Assembly: GCA_030374765.1 (NCBI GenBank)
Contig: JARGXX010000071.1
Coordinates: forward strand, 1,302,001-1,366,000
DNA from: Agarophyton chilense
Lineage: Eukaryota > Rhodophyta > Florideophyceae > Gracilariales > Gracilariaceae
Direction: 5' to 3'
Length of the DNA: 64,000 bases
Shown piece by piece: positions 20,438 to 32,000 of the stretch. A program made the translations under genes and the position numbers. Within the stretch, counting starts at the first letter, position 1, and each line of letters opens with the position of its first letter. The notes under the pieces are model-generated. The model saw only the letters and a list, made by a program, of their open reading frames with translations, had not been told where the DNA came from and searched no databases.

Positions 20438-23280
20438 GTTGTGCACTGTTTCAAACTGCACCGAATGGGGAAAGACGCCCCGTAAGGTACTGGTCCCGAT
20501 CGCTCAAAGTCCACGAGAAGAATTACTCCGTCTCGGAGAAAGAATGCCTTGCTATAGTGTGGGCATTACAAACGTTGCGCCCCTATCTCATGGGTAATCA
20601 TTTCACCGTTTTCACGGACCACGCATCACTTCGATGGCTACACTCCATCTCGGAGCCTTCAGGCCGCTTGATGCGTTGGCGTCTCCGTCTAGCGAAATTT
20701 GACTTTGACGTGCAGTATCGAAAAGGATCGTGCAACACCCAAGCCGATGCTCTCTCCCGCCTGGTCACTACTGGCGAAGCACTACCCATTAAAGACGATA
20801 AAATACCCTGCTTTGCAGTGAATGGCGACGAAACTACCATCGAGGACGAGGAAGGAGACACGGACTCTTCAGATTCCGGTTCCGAATTGGACGACTTTCT
20901 TCTCTCGGAAGATTCCGAGAAACCCTTACCAGGGAACTTCGTGCCTTTTACTCCAGAGGAGATGATACGGGAGCAATTCGCTAACCCGTTACGCGCGAAG
21001 GTCCGCGCTCAACTCAATGGAGGAGGTACTCTCCCCTTTAAGGTGAATGACGCCGGATACCTTGTACGGACCGTCGGATCGCATCCACAAATCGTGGTAT
21101 CACATAACCTCCAGTCGAGAGTCTTGCGGTTGTCGCACTACTCCAAACTGAGTGGCCACGTCGGGGGACGGAAACTTTACCTCACCCTACGCCGTAACTT
21201 CTACTGGCCTGCCATGGCAGTAGACTGCTACGCAACGGTGCGGTTTTGTACCGATTGCGCTCGGAACCGTGTCAAACTCCGCCGTCATGCGACGAAGTTG
21301 AAGCTGTTTCCAGCTCGCCCTCCATTGGAGTTTGTGGCCATCGATATACTCGGTCCATTCCTTACCACTATGCGGAATTACAAGTTCTTACTCGTAATTA
21401 CGGATCGCTTCTAAAAGCTGGTCCGGACCGTACCGTTACGGAAGATCTCCGCTATGAGCGTGGCTCAAGCCTTCGTCCTACACTGGGTCTTCGTCTACGG
21501 CCCACCGGTCAACCTCCTCTCCGATAACGGGAGACTGTTCGCCTCTCGTTTCTTCGAGGATGTGTGTCGCATCTTGGACATTAAGAACCTGTTCACGACC
21601 ACTTACCACCCCCAAACTAATGAGCAGGCCGAACGGTTCAACCGGACATTACTTGCGACACTCCGTTCTTACGTTGCAGACCACCCCAAAGATTGGGACT
21701 TGTTCACTGATGCGCTCACCTTTGCGTACAATACGCAAATGCACAAGAAAACTGGATTAACACCCTTCGAGCTGGTACTGTCCCGTACCCCACCGCCTGT
21801 GGCGCTGGAACCACAGCCCACGCTCGATACCTTTCCGTCACCGACTGCTTACCGCGAAGCGTGGAAAACTTGGCTCGCGAAGCTCGTCGCCGCCGCACGG
21901 CGTTCAATGGGCCGAGCCCAGGCCGCTTACAAGCCTGACTTTGATACCAAAGCCCCTCAATCGCCGCCACGTCTCGCCCCCGACGGTTATGTATTCATCC
22001 GCAAGGAGTATTGGAATCTAGAGAAGGAGAAACGCCACAAGCTGTCACCCGTTCCCGACGGCCCCTTTCGGGTTATTTCGGTGGCTCCCGACACTGTCGT
22101 TGTTGACCTCGCTGGTAATCACGAACGCATCTCCCGCGATCGCGTGGTATCGGCTCCTCCGCCGTAAACATCCTATCCAACTGGTGTGACTGCTCCCGTT
22201 GAAACGGATACATCGACCTCCTTACCCCAGGTCCACCCGCGTCCCTACGTGTTACCACACCCATTTCGGGGTTTGTCTGACCTTCCGCTACCCGCGGCGC
22301 CCAACCCGCAAGGAATCGTGTCGCGCATTCGTCGCTCCTCCCCAGTCCAACCGACGGACACCAACCCCGGTGCATCGTCTAAGGAGGGGGAGGCGCCCGA
22401 CAGCCGTCGTAATCCGGTCGATGCCGTCGCTGGAAACGCCGCACCGTCGCGTGTCATTCTTCGCCCATCAGGGGTGCCTGATACCAACGTCCTCCACGAC
22501 TCGACGCCGTCGCTATCCAAGCCTCAGAACGCAGCTGCGGTTAACGCCACCAACACCCACCGGGGTGTCACCACACGTGCAACACGGAATGCAAATGCGC
22601 TCGATGCACCGCAGCCTGATACAGTACGAGTGGACGACGCCCCGCCAAGTACCCCGCACAGGGAGGCGGATACATCCACGGCGCCGACGCCGGACAGCCA
22701 ACCATTGGAACGCTCAGTTGACTACACGGAACCTCGCCGTGGGACAGAGAGGTGCGACAATGCGCCACCGCCCCAGCGAATCTCACCGCAGAAGCGAGCT
22801 TCACTACGCCGATTAGAGGAACGACCACGCGAGTTACCCGCTAATGTGGGCCCTCCAACCGGAGTGGGAAGCGCCGAAACAAGCCCGGAACTTGGGGAAA
22901 ATGAAACGTCGAAGTCGGGTCGACATTCCACTCAGCCGAGGACTGCCTCGCGCGCTACACGGTTCGACCGGAGCGAAGCCGCCCAACGCGTGATCACTTC
23001 GCTACCTCCTGGCTCAGGACGGGAATCACCCGGAAATAGCGACACCGTCATACGGGATGGCCGGGAAGTGCACCGACAAGAGTTGGTGGTCGGACGCATT
23101 CTGGAGCACTCCTACCACCCAGAGGGGTATATCCAATACTTGGTCCGTTGGTACGGGTACGGCCCCGAATGGGATTAAGACGAATCGATAGAGCACCTAC
23201 CTCGGTCAAAGGTGGTACAGTATCATCGTCGTACTATCACGGCTTTTCCGGCTACCATAGACCGAGCCCAAGTGAGATAA
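20438..23280 (+). pseudogene. pol: RNase H, integrase, linker and chromodomain region of element 2 pol
   Basis: After the one-base loss near 20436 the homology continues in another frame. It holds RNase H (SEKECLAIVWAL, FTDHASLRWL), the integrase zinc finger (His pair then CTDC), the DD35E core (AIDILGP, LLSDNG, NEQAERFNRTL), the GPF/Y module (DGPFRVISV), a Pro/Ser/Thr-rich linker and a chromodomain (ELVVGRILEHSY, RWYGYGPEWD). In-frame stops occur at 21412 (where DRFSKL is expected), 22165 and 23176 before the natural end at 23278-23280. These are three independent lesions in addition to the frameshift. Confidence 0.88.
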
Positions 23281-23492
23281 GAAGACACCCGATGGGGATA
23301 AAGGAACAGAAGATCCGGATAAGGACCCTTGGAAGAAGGAAAAGATGCACAGAAGACCTTGAAAAGGACACTCAGAAGAAGTGGAAGAGAAGAAAGAAAA
23401 CAAATACGTCATAGACGGAAGCAGTCTACCATTTTCGAAGTTGCTGCACACACTACCGCACAGCGGGATATACTAACCAAGATCACAAGGGA

Positions 23493-25162
23493 TTAGTTGG
23501 AAGAACCCGGATTGCCGTGCTCGCCAACCAAATCGCTAGCGGAGTTACTCCCGCCGGCCAGGCGTGCCGCGAAGGCGTCTCTCATCGCACCGATGTCGCC
23601 GCTCGCCCCTTGCGCGTTCAGTCCAACACCCCGAAGGAACTGGGAGATCAAGACCGCCTCTGGGCGTATGGGAACCTCGATAACTTCCGGTTCGTCCGGC
23701 AACGCCGCCGCCACTGGATCGATGACCGCACCTGCGTGAGTCGCTCCGTGCGCCGGCTGCGCCGTAGTATCGGCACCATCAGGATCTCCAACGTCTTCCA
23801 TGACCTCTTCGCCACGGTATTCGCCCTCCTCCTCCGGGAGATCATCACCGCCATAGGCGTAGTAGAAGTCATCCGAGTTGAGAAACCCCACGAGGTGCCC
23901 GTATGGTATGCCTCGCGGAGCCATCCGGAGTGCCGACGCCTCAGCCTCGGAGATCTCTTGCTGCTTCCATGGTTTAAAGAAGATGAAATCTCCCGCCAAC
24001 GGCGTCTGACGCCCCGGAGACCGATCAGCCCCACCGGCTTCTTGACCACGGCCGCTCTGCCGGACAGGCACGACAGCCCAGTCGACACGCCCAATGATGT
24101 CGATGAGCTCCTGAGCTTCATCAGCGTTATTAACAACTCCAAGAGGGAGTTGAAGGTCCAGCTGCCCGACGTAACCACACAAACGCGGAGGAAGATACCA
24201 CAGTCGATACTGGTCGTAGGCTTCCGACAAGATGTACGCCGCGGCGCGGACTGCCCATTCGGTTAGGACGACGGACCATAAGCCGGAGTGCGGATCCTCG
24301 ATGAGGTACGAGCCCAGATAGGAGACGACTGGAGGCAACTCCACGTAACATCCCCGGCACACCTCGACGGAGGACCACCACCCAGGCAGGGGAACCTATC
24401 GCCGGAACTGATAGAAGGGACTAATCCGGTTTATCTCCGTGTTCTGATAAGGGACAAGGAACCCAAAGCGAAGCGAAATCTGCCCCGACGCTCCTCGCGG
24501 ATGAAGTTCTGTAACCACCGATATCGGGACTCACGACGAAGATGACGGAACTCGGCATGAATGATCGGACGGACCCAGCAGATCGCTTCTTGACGCACTC
24601 GCGGTTGACCGAGCCATGCGTAAGTTTCCAACGCTGCAAGGCGTTCACGATAGCCGATCTCACCCTGAGTCCGGTACATCCGTAGGACGAAGCCGAATTC
24701 GTCGGGGATGGGGTATTGGAAGTTAGCCCGGCTGATCCGTGAGTAACCGATGCGGACGAATATACAATGCGCCTCTTCCGCCGACTCGCGCCTTCGCCGC
24801 AGAATCACGTGAATGGGAACCGCCACACGGCGTCGCCAGTCCCACGAAGTGGTGATCAAAGCCGGCAGCTCGCCCGGGAGACGCGCATTGCCATCAGCAT
24901 ACGCGGCCACGAGTTCTTCGTCGAATACCGCTGTCGGATGGAACCACGGAGCTCTCCGGAGAATCGTCGCATGTTGACGCGGGTTTAACCCGACGAGTTC
25001 GTCGTAACTGGGCCAGGAGTCCTCCGCAGGATTGATGTGGCTTAAATCTTCAACGGAACCCCAGGACCGGCTTGGCGCGGTTGACGAGGCACTCCCCCGC
25101 GGAAGGGGAGTCGAATGGAAACCGGAGAAGTAACCCCGGCGGGGATTGTTACCACCGTTCAT
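23493..25162 (-). pseudogene. Broken antisense accessory gene (aORF) of element 2
   Basis: The minus-strand homologue of the element 1 antisense gene begins at an ATG (MNGGNNPRRG) at 25162 and ends at 23493. Shared blocks include LRRAPWFHP, LPGELPALITTSWDW, VRQEAICWVRPIIHAEFRH, GCYVELPPV, SEAYDQYRLWYLPPRL and the C-terminal GDIGAMRDAFAARLAGG. A frameshift near 24470 and a TAG at 24396-24398 divide it into two frames. It sits convergent to pol, 210 bp after the pol stop and 240 bp inside the 3' LTR, the same place as in elements 1 and 3. Function unknown. Confidence 0.78.
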
Positions 25163-25388
25163 CGGGAGTACTGGTCGCCGAGGTATCGGGATGTGGTCGC
25201 GGGAAGTTGGCGTACGATGCAGAAGAGCGCTCGAAGTTCGAGGAGTGGGTACCGCGTTGGTGCGTTTGTCGTTCTGTTGTGCAGCTCTGCCTTCGACAGT
25301 CGAGTGGTCGCTGGACGCGTTACGCGGCTCGCTCCGATGCCGGTTGGACCGTTGACTCCCCGCCATGTCGACGGCGTGTTCGTCACCT

Positions 25389-25401
25389 AAGGAGGGGGAT
25401 A
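25389..25401 (+). other. Polypurine tract of element 2
   Basis: AAGGAGGGGGATA directly precedes the LTR start at 25402. Confidence 0.8.
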
Positions 25402-26008
25402 TGAAGAACAATGCTCTTCAAGGGGGTTTCTTTGCAAGACTTAGAGGTTTCGCTCGCTTGAGGAATAGCTTGGGCTATGACAAGCTATACCGCTATTTCG
25501 TGCTGACGGCCGGTTAGGACCGAAAGTGCACACTGGTGAAACACGTGGATTGCACGGATGCCGACGCTCGAGTGCGAGGCGTGCCACACGTGGCCCGGAT
25601 TCTACCTAATGGTTAGTAATATTTGGTAATTATTTGGCTATGCACGAGATATTTAGTATTTATTTTTCGGGCGCGCGCCCACTGTCAGGGCCGCGCCCCA
25701 CACTACTTAGGAGGTTGAGCACTGCTCCCCAGTAAACACCCTCTTCGGAGATCCCAAGGAGGGAGTCTTGGCTCTGAACTTTTCGCCTTCGGCGCGTCTT
25801 CACCGCATACTGCGTGAGCGCCCGTTGCACGTTAGTTCATCCACCCCTCTGTCAACCAGAGTGCTACCACCACCGTGGGTTCATATTTAATCGCCGACAC
25901 TTGTCGTAGTCTCGCCCCTGTATAGGGTTTCGCCCCCGTTTTCCTCTTGTTCTCTTTTTTGGCTCTCGTGAGTGGCCGCCTCACTCACCTCGCTCGTCCA
26001 CCTCATAC
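25402..26008 (+). repeat. 3' LTR of element 2, left part (the rest is at 38032-38301)
   Basis: The LTR starts TGAAGAACAATG and is interrupted after CATAC at 26004-26008 by element 3. CACGTG boxes lie at 25542-25547 and 25587-25592. Divergence from the 5' LTR is clearly higher than between the LTR pairs of elements 1 and 3. Confidence 0.88.
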
Positions 26009-26929
26009 TGTAGTGCAACGCCAAGGGCGGCGGAAACACACGAAGATGTCCGAGTCTTCCTCCAAGGAGGATAGCACGGCGACGGAGCCTCTCCGGAGTG
26101 AACACGACTAAGTCGGGGTGTAAGGCCGAGGTTCACCGGCACGCCAAGCGGGGAGAGTGCGGGATGCTAGAAGGGAGCAGACCGGGTATGAGCTGTATTC
26201 CACGGGAGTGGGCAAGTCTCGAGATCGAGTAGTGTACCCACGGGAGTGGTGGTAAATACGGTAAGCCGGCGCGCGACGAACGCGGGAGCGGCACGAACAA
26301 CCAACCACAAAGCAAAAGGGGGAGCTACCACGAGAGTGGGTAAGCGATAAAGGGGGGACCACCCAGTGGGGGCGATCGGGGGCATGGGCCACGAGAGCCA
26401 AAAGAAATATGTAGCGAACCCAATACTGGGGCGAGAACACGGCAGTGGTATGAACAATATACACGCTAGAAGCGGTGAGTCTCCTGTTGACGCAGGGTGG
26501 ATAAGTCTACCGTTAGTAACGCGGCTTCACCTCGGTAGAGTGTGGAAGACTCGCGAAAGCGGAAAAACACTTAGAGCCAAGAACCCTGGTTGGGGAGGTT
26601 TACTGAGTGTCAGGGCGAGATCGCCCTGGCACTATATAGTGTAGAATACTCTAAGGACCTCCCTAATCTAGTGTAATAAAGCTAAATAAATAGAGAAATA
26701 TCCAGCTATGCTATGCCAACCTGTCCTGGGCTACCCGTGGTACACGTGGTAAGTCACACCCGAATTGGGGCCACGGCGCACGTCCGCCGGTGCACTTCGC
26801 GTACAACGCGTATACACCTGGCTACGCCAGCCCGCTAGTAGCTGTATTACTCATAGATCTCACAAGTATCGCCCGAGGCGGAAAAACAACCAAGTCCTGG
26901 AAAACGGCCCTCACGAGGGTTGCACTTCA
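26009..26929 (-). repeat. 3' LTR of element 3
   Basis: On the plus strand the 921-bp repeat runs from TGTAGTGCAACGCC to GTTGCACTTCA. The inner edge is set by the polypurine tract at 26930-26941. A CACGTG box lies at 26743-26748. Confidence 0.92.
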
Positions 26930-26941
26930 TATCCCCCTCCT
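26930..26941 (-). other. Polypurine tract of element 3
   Basis: On the minus strand AGGAGGGGGATA abuts the LTR, matching elements 1 and 2. Confidence 0.8.
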
Positions 26942-27198
26942 GAGGCGCGAGTACGACATCCGCGATGGTGGGCGCCGCGCCGAGACGAATGCATAAGAGT
27001 GCAACCAGCTCGCTGGGATCCACTTCATCCGATGCCAACAAACGCAGTGCGGCAAAACTCCAGTCTCCTGGCAACAACCGTTCTCAACGTTCCATCTCAA
27101 CCGAATCCGCATTTTTGCGTGCCAGTCCTCCGATTCCTCGGCATCGTCTTCCGCTTCGCCGGTCTGCTCTTCCGGTCATCCGGCCTCTTCGCTAACCC

Positions 27199-28892
27199 AT
27201 GAGCAACCAAAACAATCAACCCAACCGTCTCCCTGCGGGGTACTTCTCCGGCCTCCGGTCCGCTCCACTTCCGCAAAGCGCGTCATCGGCTGCGCCGCAG
27301 ATTCCTATCGCAAACGCGGCTGCTGCTCCCTACAGAATGTTCCCCCCGAGAGGGTGGCCGCCATTGTCGGGCGCCATCCTGGGCATCATGCGTCCGTTCT
27401 CCGGCTCGCGCCGTGGTTCCACCCGATTGCGGTGTTAAACGAAGCGCTCATAGCGATGTACACCGATGGAAACGGGATGCTTCCGGGCGATATTCCGGCC
27501 GTGGTGACAACTTCGTTGGATTGGCGACGTCGCGTAGCGGTTCCGGTCCACGCTGTGGCGCGCCGGGGTAGTGGAACCTCGGCTTCCGCTCATGCGGCCT
27601 TCGTCCTTCTTGGCCATCAACGGCTTCGCCGGGCTCCTTTCGAATATCCCATCCCCGATGGTCTCGGCACCGACATTCGACTTTACCGCACTCAAAGTGA
27701 GATTGGTTACCTCGACCGCCTGGCGGGTTTGGAAACACTCTCGTGGAGGGGCGTCCCGATAGCACGGCAGGAGGCCATGTGCTGGACGCGACCGATTATC
27801 CGGGCAGAATTCCGCTACATGCGTCGACTTGCGCGGGCCAACTTCCTCGCCCTGATCCGCTTCGAGCGTCGAGCACGATCCCGATTCGGGTATTTGGTCC
27901 CGTATCAGAACGTGGAGATCGAACGCCTTCGCGTGGCCGACCGACGGGGTCGCTATGTCCTCATTTCACCGTGGTGGTCGAACCTCGAGGCCTGCCGGGG
28001 CTGTTACATCGAGCTGCCACCAGTCATCACGTATTACGGTTCGTACCTCATCGAGGATCCCGAGTCCGGACTGTGGTCGGTGGTGATTACCGAATGGGCA
28101 GTCCGCGCGGCGGTGTTCATCCTGTGGGAGGTGTATGACCAGTACAGACTGTGGTTCCTCCCGTTCCGGTTGAGGTCCGCGATTAGCAGCCTGGACCTGA
28201 GCATCCCACTTGGTGGAGTAACCAACGCCAAAGAAGTGGCGGGTCTTCTCGATTACATCGACTAGTTGGACTGGACCACCGTTCCGATTGAACAAAGCGG
28301 GCGCACCGTGAGTAGCCGTGGTCAGGACCTGTCACCAGGAAGGCGTACTCCCTTGGGAGGTGATTTCGTATACTTTGACCCTTGGGAAGGGCACGAAATC
28401 TCCGCGGAGGAAGCGAACGAACTCCGGTTTGCACCACGCCATATCCCCGAGGGGCATCCGATTGGTTTCGCGGACGCGGATGAATATTACCACGTTTACG
28501 ACGGCGACGATCCAATGGTGGACAACGAACCCGACGACGGGAAAGCGTACGCCGAGGCGGAGGTCGAGGGATCCGACGCGGAAGGTCCCTATAACGCGGG
28601 GACGCCAGCCACGCCTTACGTGGATTTGGATAACCCCGCGGGGGCTGGGTCGGAATACGCGGTAGCTGGACCACCTCCGGTTCCACCGGTGAATCTCCCA
28701 AGTGGTGGGGCGTCCGCCCCAGGCGATGCGAGCTCCGCTCCGGTGGGTCAAGCGGCCGTGATCTCCCAGTTCCTGCGACAGGTGGGGCTGGGGCCCAACG
28801 CAGCGAGTGGCGATGTTGCCGCGATGCGCGAGGCCTTGATCACCCGCCTCCAGGGAGGTAACCAACCCGGGGGCGGTGATCCGAACCCGTGA
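27199..28892 (+). pseudogene. Antisense accessory gene (aORF) of element 3, broken by one frameshift and one stop
   Basis: This gene reads opposite to gag-pol. It starts at the ATG at 27199 (MSNQNNQPNR), 270 bp inside the 3' LTR, and ends 180 bp short of the pol stop. Blocks shared with the intact copy in element 1 include LRLAPWFHP, LPGDIPAVVTTSLDW, ARQEAMCWTRPIIRAEFRY, FGYLVPYQNVEIER, FDPWEGHEISAEEA, GDDPMVDNEP and GDVAAMREALITRLQGG. A frameshift at about 27357-27372 and a TAG at 28263-28265 interrupt it; outside these the frame is clean for 303 and 208 codons. The lesions look recent. Function unknown. Confidence 0.78.
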
Positions 28893-29071
28893 CGGGGCAC
28901 GCGATCCCGATGGGGAGTTTTCCCTTGTGACTTAGAGTAGTATCCCGAGTGCTCGGTATTTCATCGATAGCTTCGAATAAAAACCAAGTGACTTGTGTAA
29001 CCCAAAACCTTCCTTCACTAGCCTGTTCTCAAGCAAACCTACTTCTCTTTTCTCTTCCACCGAGGTGGGTG

Positions 29072-32000
29072 TTATCCCACCTGGGCTTTAACAACCGATG
29101 CCGGGATTCCCGTCCGCGTTCTGCGATGATATGACACCACCTTCGAACGTGGGAGGTGTTCCATCGGCTCATCCGAATCCCATTCGGGCCCTAAACCGTA
29201 CCAACGGACGAGGTATTGAATATAACCATCCGGATGGTATGAGTGCTCCACTATGTGGTCGACCACGAACTCCTTCTCGTAGACTTCCCGCCCTTGCGGT
29301 GTACGCGTCACCGGACCAAACCGATGTACGTCCGCAGGTGCGTGTGGGCTACTGTGCCCTTCCCCCGAGGGGTCCATGGGCTGGCGTTGCCTTTCCATGC
29401 CCTGGGTAGGGGAACGAACCGGGTTCCGGGTTGCCTTGGCCGCTTGGCGGGTTGCTTCCGCCAAGGCGTCATGACGAAGAGCGTCAGTTCGACGGCTTCG
29501 GCCGGAGGCCTTCCCGTGGGGCAATTCTCCCAGTTTTTGGGTCGGAATGCTTTCCGAGAGTTCTCGTGCAGAGGCCACCCTTCGGGGGAACGTGAACTCA
29601 TCCCAAGGCTGGGTTTCGCGGTCGCGTTCCGCGAGTCGTCGGGGTGAAATCGGTCGCGACGGTGCTGGACTTGACACGGGAGGCGGTTTCATCACGGGGC
29701 ATCGTGCCTTGCCGGGTGAGCCGCCTTGGGCGTTGATTGGTGTATCTCCCGAGCCGGGTGCCGTCTGGTCACGTGACACGTCCGACTGATGGCTGGGAGT
29801 ACTCCGCGCTGTGCTGCGTTCCGCCTCCTCACGTGAGGGCGTGTGCAACGGCGCTGCCGGTATGTCTGCTCGCTTGGGCGACAAAGTACCGCGACGGGCG
29901 TGCAACTCCGGGTCAACCGTGCCTTCCTCACCAACGGACGGCCAAGTGCGCGGCGAGGAACCCCTGCGGGGAGCGAGTTCGTCCTCAACTATCCCTTTCG
30001 AGGGTTCAACTTCACTCGGCGACGAGGTGCTTCCGTCCTTGACGGGCAAATTCTCCGGGGTGACCGGTGCGCCTTCGACAACGCGGTCGGGGTCAACCGA
30101 GACACTCGGAGTGCGTCCGCCACTGCGCGCGGGTTCTGAACCAGCATCAAGCGTGCTGGGTGTGAATCTCCCGTCTGCTACGGTGTGCTTGCCCGGCTTA
30201 GCCGGTGTGTCCTGCCGTACAGTACGAGGGACCACTTCCGATCGATTCGGCCTAGAGGGGCCTGCAAGGGCGTGCTCTAAGTTTTCCAGCGTAGCTGGTG
30301 TCGACGAACCGTGACCCACGGGCTGCGGGTCCACGCTCGATGGCATAGCCGGTCCAGTATCGCGAGGGCGAACAGCATCCTGCGGCGATTTCGGTTTCGC
30401 TTCGGCGAGAGGATTTCCACTACGTGGTGCGTCCTGTCGAGTATAGTCCCCGTGGGGAGTGCGATGAGACGCAGATGCGATGGCGCTTCCCATAGAGGGA
30501 TCAGCAATGGCTGTAGCGCGCAGATGCGGAGATGGCACGTCGGTAGACGGGACGTCCGGATCACCGTTGTTCTTTCTGGTGTGTCCAGGAGTCCGTGCAC
30601 CACGGTTGTCATGACGCGACGAAGCGGTTTCCGTCTCTCGAAGAGAGTTATGAGCTTCCTCCCCCTCCTGAGACGGAGCGACATGGGGAGTGGTTGAAAC
30701 GCCCAACGGGCGGGGGTAGACACCGCGCCGTGGCGTGAGAGAAGAGAGGCCATTCTGCCCTTGGTCCGATAAGATCGGCAAGTCAGAGAGTCCCCGGGTA
30801 GGGTGTGGTAACGCAGAAGGTCTGGAAACCACGGCAGTGGGCTGAGCCACTGTTGTGTGCCGAGCACCATCATCCTCAGAGAGGGATTGTTGACCCATTT
30901 CGGTTACTTCCAACGTCGGTGGCGGGGCGAGTACAACGCGGTCGCGGGAGATCCGCTCATGAGCGTCGACAATTTCCACCACGATGGTATCGTTTTTCAC
31001 CGAAATGACCTTGTAAGGACCGTCCGCGACGGAAGAAAGCTTGTGCTTCTTTTCCTTTTCAGGGTTCCAGTACTCCTTACGGACGAAGACGAAGTCACCG
31101 GCTTTGATTGGCGGGGCCTTACCGCGTACGCGAGAGTCGAAATCACGCTTGTAAGCGGCTTGGGCACGAGCCATCGAGCTTCGGGCAACCGGGATCAGCT
31201 TCGTAAGCCACTCTTTCCACTTGTGGCGATAATCCTTCACGGAAGGGAAGGCATCCAGCGTGCGCTGGGGTTCTAACGCGACAGCGGGTGGAGGGCGGGA
31301 TAAGACCAATTCAAATGGAGTTAAACCCGTAGTACGGTGTACCTGCGTATTGTACGCGAACGTCAAGGCGTCGGTATATAAATCCCATGTCTTTGGGTGA
31401 TCGGCAACGTAAGAACGGAGAGACGCTAATAGCGTTCGGTTAAACTGCTCCACTTGCCCATTACACTGGGGGTGATAGGTCGTTGTGAACAGGTTCTTGA
31501 TGTCAAGAATCCTGCACACATCCTCGAAGAATCGCGATGCGAACTGTTTTCCGTTATCGGATAGAAGATTAACCGGCGGGCCGTAGACGAATACCCAATG
31601 GGTTACAAATGCTTGTGCAACCGTGAAAGCGGATATCTTCCGTAGAGGTACGGTCTGAACCAGTTTTGAGAAACGATCCGTGATAACGAGTAAAAACTTA
31701 TGTCCACGTCGTGTGGTGAGGAGCTTACCGAGAATGTCAATGGCGACAAACTCGAGAGGAGCCCGTGCCGGGAATAGTTTCAACTTCGTTGAGTACTTGC
31801 GAAGTTTCACCCGATTCTTATGACATTCGGTACAAAATCGCACCGTTGCGTAGCAATCCACCGCCAGGGCGGGCCAGTAGAAATTCCTTCGCAAAGTGAG
31901 GTAGAGCTTCCGTCCACCGGCGTGTCCACCAAGTTTCGCATAGTGCGATAGATGCAAAACTCTAGACTGTGGAGTATGCGGCACCACGACTTGTGGGGAT

